Of a stretch of DNA of 64,000 bases, positions 1 to 11,089 are shown in pieces. Origin of the DNA: Gemmatimonadota bacterium (GTDB taxonomy: Bacteria; Gemmatimonadota; Gemmatimonadetes; Gemmatimonadales; Gemmatimonadaceae); assembly GCA_016719105.1 (NCBI GenBank), contig JADKAQ010000014.1, positions 248,001 to 312,000 on the forward strand, in the 5' to 3' direction. A model generated the notes under the pieces. The model was not told the origin of the DNA. It did no database searches and saw only the letters and a list, made by a program, of their open reading frames with translations. Position 1 is the first letter of the stretch. Each line of letters begins with the position of its first letter. The translations under genes and the position numbers were made by a program.

Positions 1-1616
1 CTCGCTGCGCACCATGGCCTGGTACCCGGCCATGTGGATGTTCTTGTTCGGCATGTGGGGATGATCGGGGGCATCCGCGGGGAAGACATCGACCAGCTTC
101 ACGATGAAGTCCGCATCCGTGCCAGTCGAGGCGACCTTGAGCTTGATGCGAATCTCGCCGCCGAGGGTGACGTCCTCGGTGAGCGGCTCGGTCTCGTAGG
201 TGAGCACGTCGGGGCGCGTGCTGAAGCAGCGCTGGTCGTCGCTCATGTACTGGTACATCGTGAACCCCTCGATGCTCGTCCCCACGCATCGTCCCGGCAC
301 CGGCTTGTGGGGATCGCTGACGTACGCGTCGCTCCCCGTGCCGGGCTTGCCATCGAGCTGCAGCTTTCCGCCGGCGCGCAGGGCGAGCGAACTCCATTGC
401 GCGTTGGTGGCGGGCCACCGGTCGAAGCGCTCCCACTGCTTCTTCCCGGTGTCGAACATGTAGGCCTCGGGGAGCCCCGTCTTGCCGTCGCCGGCCCCCT
501 TGAGGAAGTGCTGGAAGAACGGGGTCTCGACATCCCGCTGGTACTTGGTCTCGAGCGAGTCGCCGAAGTAGTGGTCGCCGTGCATGGTGTGGGTGACCCC
601 TGCGCCGACCAGCCGCCGTGCTGGAAGGGGCCCATGACGAGCGTGTTGTAGACCCCGGGATTCTTCTTCTCGATGGTCTTGTAGACGGTGAGCGGTCCGT
701 AGAGGTCCTCGGCGTCGTACCATCCCCCCACCGTCATCACCGCCGTCTGCACCTTGCTCAGGTGCGGCGCGATGGCGCGCGCCTTCCAATGGTCGTCGTA
801 GTTGGGGTGCGCGACGAGCTCCTGCCAGAAGTAGTTGTCCTTGTAGTACTTCTCGGTGGTGTGCTTGAGGGCGCCCAGGCGCAACTGGAAGTCGTAGTCG
901 TTGGCGCGCCCCTCGGTGATCATGCTGGGCCCGAACCACGCCTGTGACGTGGGGGCTGTCGGGTCGACGCCAAAGACCGGATAGGTGTAGAAGTAGCCCT
1001 GCGTCAGCGCACCGTTGTGGTGGAAGTCCTCGAAGTAGAAGTCGGTGACCGGCGCCTGCGGCGAGGCCGCCTTGAGCGCCGGGTGGCGCGAGAGAATCCC
1101 CGCCGTGGTGAAGAAGCCGGGATAGGAGATCCCCCACTGTCCGATGCGCCCGTTGTTGTGGGACACGTTCTTCAGCAGCCACTCGATCGTGTCATACGTA
1201 TCGGTGGCCTCATCGACCTGCGTCGGCCCGCTGGGGTTGTCGATGATCGGCCGGACGTTCATCCACTTCCCTTCGCTCATGAAACGGCCGCGCACATCCT
1301 GGTAGACCACGATGTACTTGTCGCGCATCATGAAGCGATTGGGCCCCAGCGATGCCGGGTACTCGTCGGCGCCATACGGTGCGATCGAGTAGCAGGTCCG
1401 CTGCATGATCATCGGGTAGGTCCGCCCCGGCGCGGCATCCCGGGGGACGTAGACGATGGTGTGCAACTTGACGCCATCGCGCATGGCGATGTCGTGAATC
1501 TGCTTCGTATAGTTTGCCTTGATGTACGACCGGTCGTCGTCCTGAGCGCGGAGCGGCACAGCGAAGAGGGCGAACGCGAGCGCGATCACCTGGAACAGCG
1601 CACCGGAGAGGCGCAT
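1..1616 (-). pseudogene. CocE/NonD-family (peptidase S15-like) alpha/beta hydrolase, frameshifted and cut by the window edge
   Basis: Secreted hydrolase of the CocE / X-Pro dipeptidyl-peptidase (S15) family, which includes cocaine esterase and alpha-amino-acid ester hydrolases. The ATG at 1616 opens a signal peptide ending in PLRAQ. The body has the family features: RDGVKLHT near the N-terminus, YQDVRGRF, the nucleophile elbow GQWGISYPG and GGWYD. Near position 600 the frame is lost just after GPFQHGGWS. In the next frame coding resumes with HTMHGDHYFGD and runs to base 1 through the jelly-roll part (GGEIRIKLK, DADFIVKLVDV), still open. One missing base in the G-rich stretch around 590-605 would restore a single reading frame, so this may be a sequencing error rather than a true pseudogene. 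The C-terminus lies outside the window. Confidence 0.8.
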
Positions 1617-2683
<1,067 letters not shown>

Positions 2684-3646
2684 CTAGTACCGTTGCGGAA
2701 GATCAGCCATGGCGCGGAAGCCCATCGGCAGCCTCGGAACACAGGAGCGCCGGCGTGCGGCCATCGCGCGGCGCTCGAGCCGGAACGAAGGGCGGCGCGT
2801 CGCCACCCCCCCCCGCGCCCAGACGCCGGGCGGCACCCCCACGATGCGCCGGAAGAAGCGCGTGAAGTGCGCCTGGTCGCTGAAGCCGGTGGAGAAGGCG
2901 GTATCGCTGATTGGGCGCCCCAGGCGCAACAGCTCCTGTGCGCGCGCAATGCGCAGGTTGGTGAGATAGCGATACGGCGGCATGCCGAAGGCACGCGAGA
3001 AGCTGCGGATGAGCGCGAAAGTGCTCGTACCCGCGATCGCCGCAAGCTCCTCGAGACGGATGGGGCGCGCGTAGCAGGCGTCGAGGTATTCGCGCACCGC
3101 CCAGACGGTGTCGGACTCGCCCGCGTATTCATCGTGGGGCGTGCTGTCGCCAAACTCCGCGAAGATGGCTCGTACGAAGCGCGCGAAGCGCGTCTCGACT
3201 CGCGCACTTTCCGGATCGTCACCCAGTCGGTGGCAGATGCTCGTCAGCTCGGCGGCGAGGACCGGGGCATGCCCCACCACGCCGCCCAGGCGCACGCCCG
3301 CGCCGTGCGCGGGGAGCCACGACTCGAGGCTCGCACGCGAGACGTAAACGGCGCAGTAGTCCCACGTCTCGCCCCCCACCTGATCGGCCGAGTGCGGCTC
3401 GTCGGGGTTGAAGAGCACCAGGTCGCCGGGGCGCGCGGTGTGCGCGACGCCGCGGTGCCAGATGGTGCACGCGCCCACGCGCACGGCGCCTAACGCGAAG
3501 ACGGGATGGCTGTGCGGGGCGAAGCGGTGCCCGGCAAAGCGCACGTCGAGATACTCGACCTCGCCGAGCCGGTGGGAGACGCCGTATCGGGCGCGGGGGA
3601 CGCGTCGGTCTGGTGTCGCGGGGGCAGGCGCCGTCACGTGCTTCAC
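2684..3646 (-). CDS. AraC-family transcriptional regulator with cupin sensor domain
   Basis: Transcription factor of 320 residues. Residues about 20-110 form an AraC-type cupin sensing domain (HSHPVFALG, RPGDLVLFNPDEPHS). Residues about 180-275 form the double helix-turn-helix DNA-binding domain, with ARPIRLEELAAIAGTS for the first motif and DTAFSTGFSDQAHFTRFFRRIVG, PPGVW for the second. The C-terminal 45 residues are basic and may be a read-out past the usual end. The gene lies alone, divergent from the metallo-hydrolase at 3791, so that gene is a possible target. The ligand cannot be read from sequence. Confidence 0.9.
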   Translation of the reverse strand: MKHVTAPAPATPDRRVPRARYGVSHRLGEVEYLDVRFAGHRFAPHSHPVFALGAVRVGACTIWHRGVAHTARPGDLVLFNPDEPHSADQVGGETWDYCAVYVSRASLESWLPAHGAGVRLGGVVGHAPVLAAELTSICHRLGDDPESARVETRFARFVRAIFAEFGDSTPHDEYAGESDTVWAVREYLDACYARPIRLEELAAIAGTSTFALIRSFSRAFGMPPYRYLTNLRIARAQELLRLGRPISDTAFSTGFSDQAHFTRFFRRIVGVPPGVWARGGVATRRPSFRLERRAMAARRRSCVPRLPMGFRAMADLPQRY

Positions 3647-3790
3647 TCCACCGGGGGGTGTCGCAGACTACGGGGGTGCATCCCCCGAAGTTCTGACACT
3701 CGGCGCGATCGATGGGTTCGCTCGCACCGCGCGGGGGCGACGCGCAACAACGTCCTATCGTTCGCCAACGAACGACCCGTACGGTTCGGC

Positions 3791-4918
3791 ATGCCTACCC
3801 TCTCCCGAGTTGCCCTCGCGCTGGCGGCCACGCTCTGTCCGCTCGCCGGCGTGCGCGCCCAGCCTCCCGTCCAGGGCGCGGCGCCGCGCCCTGCCTACAC
3901 CGGCCCCGGCTTCGTGCGCACCGAAGTGGCCCCCGGCGTGCACGCCTTCGTCTTCGACAACCCGCTCGGCGACGCCGCCAACGTCGACGGGACCGCGGTC
4001 GCGATCATCAACGAAACGGACGTGGTGGTGGTCGACGCGCAGTGGACGCCGGCCACCGCGCGCCGAGTCATCGCCGAGTTGCGCACGCTGACCCGCAAGC
4101 CGGTGCGCTACGTCATCACGACGCACTGGCATGGCGACCACTGGTTCGGCAACCAGGCGTACGCCGAGGCGTATCCCGGCGTGGAGTTCGTCGCGCACAC
4201 CAACACGGCGATCGACCTCGAGACGGGTGAGATCGCGGACCTGGAGAAGTCGAAGGGAGAGGCCATCGACGGAGCGATTCGTGGACTCGAGCAGGCGCTT
4301 TCGTCGGGCAAGCGGCGCAGCGGCCAGCCACTCACGCCCGCCGACCGCGATCGCCTCACGCGCCAGATCGACGCGTTTCGCTGGGCGCTCCCCGCCTTTG
4401 CCGAGATCCGTCCCGTGCGTCCGACCGTCACCATAGCCGACTCGCTCGTCCTGCATCGTGGCGCGCGCACCATCGTCGTGCGCTACCTCGGTCGTGGCAA
4501 CACGCGCGGCGACCTCTCCGTCTGGCTCCCTAACGAGCGCGTGCTCGTGACCGGCGACCTGCTGGTGCACCCGGCCCCGTACGCGTTCGGCTCGTTCCTG
4601 GGCGACTGGGTCGCGACGCTCGGCGCGCTGCGTGCGCTGCCCGCAGCGGTGATCGTCCCGGGGCACGGGGCCATCCAGCGCGACTGGCGCTACCTCGACC
4701 TGCTGGTCGAGCTCCTGGAGTCGACCCGCGCGCAGGCGCGCGACGCCGTGGCCAAGGGGCTCGACCTCGAGGCGACACGGCGGGCGGTGGATCTTGCCGC
4801 GTTCAGGGAGCGATTCGCGCAGGGCGACGAGGCAGTCGGGCGCGCCTTCGACGCGTTCTTCATCGCACCGGCGGTCGAACGCGCCTGGCGCGAGGCGCGC
4901 GGCGAACTCGCGCGGTAG
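3791..4918 (+). CDS. Secreted metallo-beta-lactamase-fold hydrolase
   Basis: Zinc hydrolase of 375 residues. The ATG at 3791 was chosen because it opens a signal peptide ending in GVRAQ; the longer open frame upstream has no protein-like character. The fold is shown by VVVVDAQW, the metal motif HWHGDH at about residues 112-117, VLVTGDLLVHP and VPGHG near the end. The family spans class B beta-lactamases, quinoprotein relay enzymes and many uncharacterised hydrolases, so the substrate is not assigned. A paralogue lies immediately downstream in convergent orientation (4690-6060) with the same order of motifs, pointing to a local duplication. Confidence 0.85.
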   Translation: MPTLSRVALALAATLCPLAGVRAQPPVQGAAPRPAYTGPGFVRTEVAPGVHAFVFDNPLGDAANVDGTAVAIINETDVVVVDAQWTPATARRVIAELRTLTRKPVRYVITTHWHGDHWFGNQAYAEAYPGVEFVAHTNTAIDLETGEIADLEKSKGEAIDGAIRGLEQALSSGKRRSGQPLTPADRDRLTRQIDAFRWALPAFAEIRPVRPTVTIADSLVLHRGARTIVVRYLGRGNTRGDLSVWLPNERVLVTGDLLVHPAPYAFGSFLGDWVATLGALRALPAAVIVPGHGAIQRDWRYLDLLVELLESTRAQARDAVAKGLDLEATRRAVDLAAFRERFAQGDEAVGRAFDAFFIAPAVERAWREARGELAR

Positions 4919-6060
4919 TCGGACGATGTGTGCGCGCCGAGGGTCCGTTGCACCGCGGAGAGCGCCTCGCCCGCAGGTCCGGGCCGTTGCGCGTCGGCGA
5001 AGGCAGCGGCGACGGCGGGATCGGTGACGTAGTTGGCGAAGGCAAAGCGCTGCAGCGCCGAGGTGCCAGCGAAGCGGTCGCGATGCGCGGTAAGGTCGAC
5101 CGCACGACGCACGGCGGCGAGCGTGTCGCCGCGCGCGACGGCACGAGCCACCTGTGCCACGATGTCGCGCAGCATCGCCTCGATGTCGGCGAGCTTCGCG
5201 TCGTCGTGCAGGATGGGGCCGTGCCCGGGGACGATCGTCGTCGCGCGCAGGGCGCGCAGTTTCGTCACCGCCTCAGCGAAGGCGGCGGGGTGCGAGGTCG
5301 AGCCGACCAGCGGGACCGGAAGCACCACCAGGTCGCCGGAGGCGACGATGCGCTCGTTAGGGAGATGCACCACGAGATCGCCGGCGCTGTGTCCGCCCCC
5401 CAGGTGCAAGAGCTCGATGACGCGCGCCCCTTGCCGCAGCTCGAACCGGTCGTCGACGATGATGGTGGCGGGAACGGTCACGAGCTGCGCCGCGTCGGCC
5501 AGGTAGCGCGTGCCGAGCAGGGAGTCGGAGGCGAAGCCGGCGCGTTCCTCGTCGGTGATGGGGGCGCCCGCCGGCCCCTTGCCGCTGGCGAGCAGGCGCC
5601 GGAAGAAACCGATCGTGCCGGGGAGCGACTGGACGAAGTCGGCGCGCTTGGCCGCCCCTGCATGGACCATCGTGTCGCGCGTGGCGCGGTGCGCGATGAA
5701 CTCCACACCAGGGAAGGCGTCGCGATAGACCTGGTTCCCGGTGATGTGGTCGTCGTGCGGGTGCGTGTTGATCACGTAGCGCACCGGCTTGTTGGTCAGG
5801 CGGCGCAGCGCGGCGAGGGTGGCGCGCGTGGAGGCGAGCGAGAACTGCGCGTCGACCACGATGACGTCGCGCTCGCCGATGATGAAGAGGTTGTTGGGTT
5901 CGAAGAAGAGGCTGGGGGGCTCGCGCCGGATGGTTGCGTAGACGCCGTCGGCGAGCTTCTCGACGGTGAAGCCGTTGGAGGTCGCCGGCGACTGTGCGAT
6001 CGCAGCGGACGAGGCGAGCAGCGCCAGCAGCGACAAGGCGAGCGGGGTGCGCATGCGCAT
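4690..6060 (-). CDS. Secreted metallo-beta-lactamase-fold hydrolase with 3' read-through into the convergent gene
   Basis: Paralogue of the gene at 3791. The start at 6060 (ATG, with a second in-frame ATG at 6054) gives a signal peptide ending in SAAIAQ. Metal motif HPHDDH is at about residues 100-105, followed by GGGHSAGDLVVHLPNERI, ASGDLVVLP and VPGHGPI. The family-like sequence ends near base 4930, yet no stop occurs there in any leftward frame. The open frame runs 229 bases into the antisense of the neighbouring gene before stopping at 4690. Either a real stop was lost to a base error or the protein carries a non-homologous tail. Confidence 0.8.
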   Translation of the reverse strand: MRMRTPLALSLLALLASSAAIAQSPATSNGFTVEKLADGVYATIRREPPSLFFEPNNLFIIGERDVIVVDAQFSLASTRATLAALRRLTNKPVRYVINTHPHDDHITGNQVYRDAFPGVEFIAHRATRDTMVHAGAAKRADFVQSLPGTIGFFRRLLASGKGPAGAPITDEERAGFASDSLLGTRYLADAAQLVTVPATIIVDDRFELRQGARVIELLHLGGGHSAGDLVVHLPNERIVASGDLVVLPVPLVGSTSHPAAFAEAVTKLRALRATTIVPGHGPILHDDAKLADIEAMLRDIVAQVARAVARGDTLAAVRRAVDLTAHRDRFAGTSALQRFAFANYVTDPAVAAAFADAQRPGPAGEALSAVQRTLGAHTSSDYRASSPRASRQARSTAGAMKNASKARPTASSPCANRSLNAARSTARRVASRSSPLATASRACARVDSRSSTSRSR

Positions 6061-6344
6061 GAAGCGAGGATGGAGAAGGTGCCGCGACGGTCGAGCACCG
6101 GCGCGCACGTTGCGTCTGATCGAAGCGTAGCCCCACGCGCGTGGTGTGGATTGAACGGGATTGCGCGCGCGGCTTATGGTCGTGGCCCATGGCAGGGATG
6201 CCGCACCGCGTCGACCGTCGCGGTGCGCGCCACGACCGGGTCACTCACCCGTGACTGGCGTCGCCTGAACCCTCATCGTAAGATCCCGCCGCTCGGATCG
6301 CCCTTCCGGGCACTCCCGTCCTTTCCCCTCCGTCCGAATACGCC

Positions 6345-6754
6345 ATGACCATTTCGCCCGCCGTGATGAATGCGACCAACCTGGGCTGCTCGCTCACCTG
6401 CCGCGACGTCGGCGCATCGATAAGCTGGTACCGCGACGCCGTCGGATTCGGCGTGGAAGGGACCTTCGAGCACGAAGGCAAGGTCGTCGCCGCCGTGATC
6501 GTCGCGGGTGACTGCCGCATCGTGCTCAACCAGGATGATGGCAAGCTCGGATGGGACCGGATCAAGGGGCAGGGCTTCTACCTGCAGATCAACGTCGCGA
6601 CCCCGGCCGATGTCGACGCGGCCGCGGCGCGGATCAAGGCGACGGATGGGCGCTCCTGAGTGAGCCGGAAGATCGTTACTGGGGGGCGCGCATGTTCCAG
6701 TTCAACGACCCGGATGGCTTCAAGCTCGGCGTCTCCACGCCAATCTCGGTGTAG
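6345..6754 (+). pseudogene. Glyoxalase/bleomycin-resistance (VOC) superfamily protein with a one-base frameshift
   Basis: Small metal-dependent VOC-fold protein. From the ATG at 6345 the first frame gives SLTCRDVGASISWYRDAVGF and then DCRIVLNQDDG and QGFYLQINV, the first beta-alpha-beta-beta-beta half and more. It hits TGA at 6657-6659, after ATDGR. The second frame continues at once with ALLSEPEDRYWGARMFQFNDPDGFKLG to the stop at 6754, the normal C-terminal signature. Adding one G to the GGG run near 6649 restores a 136-residue protein, so a missed base in a homopolymer is the simplest explanation. The substrate is unknown. Confidence 0.8.
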
Positions 6755-6806
6755 GGCAGGGTCCAGCGGCGGGCCATCTCGACGTCCGAGGTGGCCCGCC
6801 GCCGCA

Positions 6807-8942
6807 TCACGGCACGAAGCGGCGCTCCTGATCCATCAACTGACGCGCGAAGTACGTGTACTCGAGCGCCGTCGTGTGCGCCTGCTGCTCGATGTTGGCC
6901 CCCGAGCCGTGCCCCCCCTCGATCACTTCGTAGAAGAAGTACGGCAGTCCCATCGCCGCCATCTTCGCCGCGAACTTGCGCGCGTGTTGCGGCCCCACGC
7001 GGTCGTCCTTGGTCGTCGTCCAGATGAGCGGCGTCGGGTACTTCACGCCGGGCTTGAGGTTGTGATACGGCGAGATCTTCGCCAGGAAGGCGCGCTCCTC
7101 GGGGACCGAGACGCTCCCGTACTCCCCCACCCACGACGCCCCGGCCTGGATCTGCTCGAAGCGCAGCATGTCGAGGAGCGGGACCTGGATGTCGACCGCG
7201 TTCCAGAGATCGGGGCGCTGTGTGAGCTGGACGCCCATCAGCAATCCGCCGTTGGAGCCGCCCTGGATTCCCAGACGGCGCGGTGACGTCACCTTGCGCG
7301 CGATCAACTCCTCGGCCACCGCCTGGAAGTCGTCGTAGATCACCTGGCGCTTGGTCTTGAGCCCCGCATCGTGCCACGCCGGGCCAAACTCGCCGCCGCC
7401 GCGGATGTTGGCGACGACGAAGACCCCGCCCTGCTCCACCCAGAGCTTGCCGGCATCCTCGTTGTAGGCCGGCGTCATCGAGGCTTCGAAGCCGCCGTAG
7501 GCGTAGATGATCGTCGGGTTGTTCCCGTCCAGCGCCATCCCCTTCGGGTGCACCATGAAGTACGGGATCTTCGTCCCGTCCTTCGACGTTGCCTCACGCT
7601 GCTCGACGACACTCTTCGACGCGTCGAAGCGGGGGGCGAGCGACTTGAGCGTTCGCGCGGTCGCCGTTGCGGCATCGGCGAGCCAGATGCTGCTCGGCGT
7701 CAGGTAGCCCGTGACGCTGATCAGCGCCCGCTCGCCGCCGGCGTCGGTCCCCATGGTGCGCGTCGAGACGTTGTCGGGGAGCGCGACCGAGGTGTGTGTC
7801 CACTGTCCCCCTGCGCCGCGGGTGAAGGCGAGGACGCGCCCCCGCACGTTCTGCATGACGTCGATGAGGAGTCGGCGTCGCGTGGCCGTGACCCCTTCCA
7901 CCGCCTCGCGGGGACCCGGGGCGTAGACGAGCGTTGGCGCGAGTGCGGACGGCGTCTTCGCCGCGACGGCGAGGTCGAAGGCCGCGACGGCGCCGCTCGG
8001 GATCGTCGCGGTCCCGGTCGTCCACTCCGTGGAGAGACGGACGATCGCCGACCCGTCGATCACCTCGACGATGCTCGCCTTGAGGGGGATCGCGAGCTTC
8101 ACGACGTCAGCCCCTCTCACCAGATAGTGCTCGGCCTCAAAGGTCGAGAGCGGACGATCGATGAACGAGGTGCGGCGCCCCCTGGCGTCGACGAGGGTGA
8201 AGGGGGTAACGCCGTAGCCGCCGTCACTGGCGCTCCCACGATAGATCTCGACCGCCTGCTCGAGCGACTGCCCACGCGCGAGGCGCCTGACGATGAAGGG
8301 ATACCCCGACGTCGTGAGCTCCCCCGCCTGCATCTCACGGGCGAAGAGGATCGTGTCGCGACCCGCCCAGGCAACACGCAGTTTGGCGCGCGGGAGGGTG
8401 AAGCCGTTCGGGACGAAGCTGCGCGACTTGAGGTCGAACTCGCGGACCGTCACCGCGTCCTCGCCTCCGTCGGAGAGCGAGATCAGGCAACGATCCTCGC
8501 CGGGCTGCACACAGTCGGCGCCGTGCCAGACCCAGTTCGCCTTCTCCGCCGTGGCGAGCGCGTCGAGGTCGAGCACGGTCGTCCATTGCGGCGAGGCCGT
8601 GCGGTAGGAGGCGAGCGTCGTGCGCCGCCAGATCCCGCGCACGTGCGTCTCGTCGCGCCAGAAGTTGTAGAGCTGTCCCCCCAGGAACTCGACGTAGGGG
8701 AGCCGGTCCTTCGCGCTCGCCATCGTGACCGCGGCCTTGAGGATCGAGGCGTAGCGCGGGTCCTTCTCCAGGACCGCGGCGGTCTTCTCGTTTTCCTGCT
8801 TGACCCACGCCATGGCGCGCGCGCCGGTCATCTCCTCGAGGAAGAGATTGGGGTCGGCGGTGTCCGGCGGGGTCGACTGCTGCGCGACGGCGTTCGCCGG
8901 GAGGGCGAGGGCGCAGGTGAGGAGGGCGGCGGAGAGTCGCAT
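6807..8942 (-). CDS. Prolyl oligopeptidase family serine peptidase (S9A)
   Basis: Exported serine peptidase of 711 residues that should cleave short peptides after proline. The start at 8942 gives a signal peptide ending in NAVAQQ. An N-terminal seven-bladed propeller (about residues 60-450) is followed by the alpha/beta hydrolase domain with YAYGGFEASM, NIRGGGEFGPAWH, and the catalytic triad: Ser563 in GGSNGG, Asp646/647 in TKDDRVG and His678 in EGGHGSG. The length is normal for the family. A longer upstream extension in the same frame is not protein-like and was rejected. Confidence 0.92.
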   Translation of the reverse strand: MRLSAALLTCALALPANAVAQQSTPPDTADPNLFLEEMTGARAMAWVKQENEKTAAVLEKDPRYASILKAAVTMASAKDRLPYVEFLGGQLYNFWRDETHVRGIWRRTTLASYRTASPQWTTVLDLDALATAEKANWVWHGADCVQPGEDRCLISLSDGGEDAVTVREFDLKSRSFVPNGFTLPRAKLRVAWAGRDTILFAREMQAGELTTSGYPFIVRRLARGQSLEQAVEIYRGSASDGGYGVTPFTLVDARGRRTSFIDRPLSTFEAEHYLVRGADVVKLAIPLKASIVEVIDGSAIVRLSTEWTTGTATIPSGAVAAFDLAVAAKTPSALAPTLVYAPGPREAVEGVTATRRRLLIDVMQNVRGRVLAFTRGAGGQWTHTSVALPDNVSTRTMGTDAGGERALISVTGYLTPSSIWLADAATATARTLKSLAPRFDASKSVVEQREATSKDGTKIPYFMVHPKGMALDGNNPTIIYAYGGFEASMTPAYNEDAGKLWVEQGGVFVVANIRGGGEFGPAWHDAGLKTKRQVIYDDFQAVAEELIARKVTSPRRLGIQGGSNGGLLMGVQLTQRPDLWNAVDIQVPLLDMLRFEQIQAGASWVGEYGSVSVPEERAFLAKISPYHNLKPGVKYPTPLIWTTTKDDRVGPQHARKFAAKMAAMGLPYFFYEVIEGGHGSGANIEQQAHTTALEYTYFARQLMDQERRFVP

Positions 8943-9015
8943 GGTGGCGGGAGTTTGGGGGTGCGGTCTTGCCGAGGCAAACGTGGCGCCCGACGTCCGA
9001 TCGCGCGCTGTCGTG

Positions 9016-11058
9016 TCAGCGCGCCACCACCCGAAGGCGCTGCACCCCCAGCACGCGCGCATCCGCCAACGGCCCCACGCGCATCTCGAGTTGCAGCTCG
9101 CCCGGCTCGTCGCCGGTGACTTCCAGGTCCGCAGTCTCGCCGATCGAGAGGAGCTGCGCGAACGCACGCGACTCGACGAGCGACGCAGGAATCGCCGCCC
9201 CGTCCTTGGCCACCAATCGCCAGGGGACGATCGTGTCGCCTCGCTTGAGGCGCAGGCGCACTCCGGAGCGTCGCAACGTCATGTTGATGAGGCGCAGTCT
9301 CGCGGTCTCACCGACACGCACGGTAATCGGCGCCGGTGCCTCGGCGGCGTTGAAGTAGACGCGCCGCGCCGCCTCGTCCTGGCTGGCGGGTGATGTGATG
9401 ACGATGGGATGGTCGCGCGTCGCATCGAACGGCACGTCGGGCTCGCGCACGATCAGCGCGCCGGCGAGTCCCGCCAACTGCTGGCGCTCCTCGTCGTGAT
9501 GCGTGTGGTAGATGAACGTCCCGGCGCGCGGCGGGGTGAAGCGCACGACGAACGAGTCGCCAGGCGCAATGAGCGGTGTCACGCGTCGCCCGGCCCCGCT
9601 GAAGCCGGGGACGCCATCGTAGTAGCTCTCCAGCTCGATGCCGTGCCAGTGCACCGCCGTCGGCTCCGACAGGCGATTGACGACGGTGATGCGTACCGGC
9701 TGGCCGCGCACGACCACCAACGGAGGCGCGGCGACGCGACCGGAGTCGGGGGCCGGCTCCGTTCCTCCCTCGTGGATGGCGTAGCCGAACAGCGGAGCGT
9801 TAGGCGCGCTCCCCGCATTCTCCCGCACGAGGAGCCGCAGCGAACGACGACCGGCATCGGCCGCTGCGTCGTTGCCGGCGGCGATCGCCGGCGCGTCGCC
9901 GCGCCGCTTCACCGCCACCCCCAGCACCAGCCCGCTCATTCCTGACTGTGCGTGCGACGCGGTCGTGGCGTGCGCGGCGTGCGCCCCCGCCGTGTCGCGC
10001 GGGAGCCCGAGGGCGGCGCGCGGGCCGAAGTGCTCGGGGATGTGACAGTGAAAGAGCCAGTTGCCGGCGTGCTCTGGGACCCACGTCATGGCGTACGTCG
10101 CCCCCATGTTCATCGCCTCGGTCACGGCGCTCTGCGCGCGGTCGGCGGTGAAGTGGGTGTCGGTGGTCCCATCGCCGCGCGACGTCACCTTGAAGTAGAA
10201 ACCGTGCAGGTGCATGGGGTGCAGGTCGCCCGACGCGTTGATCAAGCGCCACCGCACCGAGTCGCCCACGGTGGCAGTGAGGCGCTCGCTGTTGGGCCAC
10301 GAACGTCCGTCGACCACCCCCGGCACCCGATGCCGCGGGACGAACGAGCCGGCGACGGTGTCGGTCCACATGCCGAGGACGAAGATGCCGTCGTTAGGCA
10401 CGGCGCCGCGCGGGTCGACGACGATGGCCCCGGTGAGCTGGGCATCGAGTCCGGTACGGAAGGCGAGCACCCGGCGCGTCGTCGTCCCCCAGTAGTAGAA
10501 CGTCCCCGGCGTCTCGAGCCGAAAGCGCAGCTCACGCAACTCGCCGGGGGCGAGGGTGATGGTGGCCGAATCGGCGGCGGTGGCGATGGGGCGCTGGTGC
10601 AGCCCCTGCACGCGCAGCGAGTCGCCGCCGAGCGCGTTGCGCATCGTCAACAGCACGGTCGTCCCCACCGGGACACGGACCAGCGGCCCCGGGACGCTCG
10701 GCGCGCGCCCTTCCTCGGCGAAGGCCGGGATCGACACGCCGGGAGCGTCCTCAGCGTCGGGGTGCCACTGCCCGGCTCGCGCCACCAGCGACAGGCGCAG
10801 CGTGTCGCGCCGGAGTGTCCCCGCTGGACGGCGGTTGTCGTTAGGTGTGACGCGCGCCTCGCGGATCGTGCGCCCTGGCGCCTGCCGCCGGGCGACGGCA
10901 CGGGGCGCGCGCGTGGTGGCCGGCTGGGCTGGCGCGGACTGCGGCACGACCGACAGCCCGAACACGGTGGCGATTGAGAGTCCGACAAGGATCGAGGACA
11001 ACGCGTCACGCCCGTTTGGGAGAGGGGGAGCATGATCGCACCACGTACGAGATGGCAC
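9016..11058 (-). CDS. Multicopper oxidase with permuted cupredoxin domain order
   Basis: Exported copper oxidase of about 680 residues. The start GTG at 11058 was chosen because a GGGGAGG ribosome site lies just upstream and a signal peptide ending near SAPAQP follows. The first cupredoxin domain (PGPLVRVPVGTTVLLTMRNAL) has lost its copper histidines. HPMHLHG (about 280-286) and HCHIPEH (about 337-343), which belong to the last domain of ordinary laccases, come next. HWHG (470-473) and HTHH (518-521), which belong to the first domain, follow, and then a domain-2-like tail (VRVGETARLRLINMT). All four motifs of a trinuclear cluster are therefore present in swapped order. The axial Met of the type 1 site is not obvious. 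A divergent DUF305 gene lies next to it. Confidence 0.85.
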   Translation of the reverse strand: MPSRTWCDHAPPLPNGRDALSSILVGLSIATVFGLSVVPQSAPAQPATTRAPRAVARRQAPGRTIREARVTPNDNRRPAGTLRRDTLRLSLVARAGQWHPDAEDAPGVSIPAFAEEGRAPSVPGPLVRVPVGTTVLLTMRNALGGDSLRVQGLHQRPIATAADSATITLAPGELRELRFRLETPGTFYYWGTTTRRVLAFRTGLDAQLTGAIVVDPRGAVPNDGIFVLGMWTDTVAGSFVPRHRVPGVVDGRSWPNSERLTATVGDSVRWRLINASGDLHPMHLHGFYFKVTSRGDGTTDTHFTADRAQSAVTEAMNMGATYAMTWVPEHAGNWLFHCHIPEHFGPRAALGLPRDTAGAHAAHATTASHAQSGMSGLVLGVAVKRRGDAPAIAAGNDAAADAGRRSLRLLVRENAGSAPNAPLFGYAIHEGGTEPAPDSGRVAAPPLVVVRGQPVRITVVNRLSEPTAVHWHGIELESYYDGVPGFSGAGRRVTPLIAPGDSFVVRFTPPRAGTFIYHTHHDEERQQLAGLAGALIVREPDVPFDATRDHPIVITSPASQDEAARRVYFNAAEAPAPITVRVGETARLRLINMTLRRSGVRLRLKRGDTIVPWRLVAKDGAAIPASLVESRAFAQLLSIGETADLEVTGDEPGELQLEMRVGPLADARVLGVQRLRVVAR

Positions 11059-11089
11059 AACGCCTCCCCCCCGGATAGCGTATTCATCC

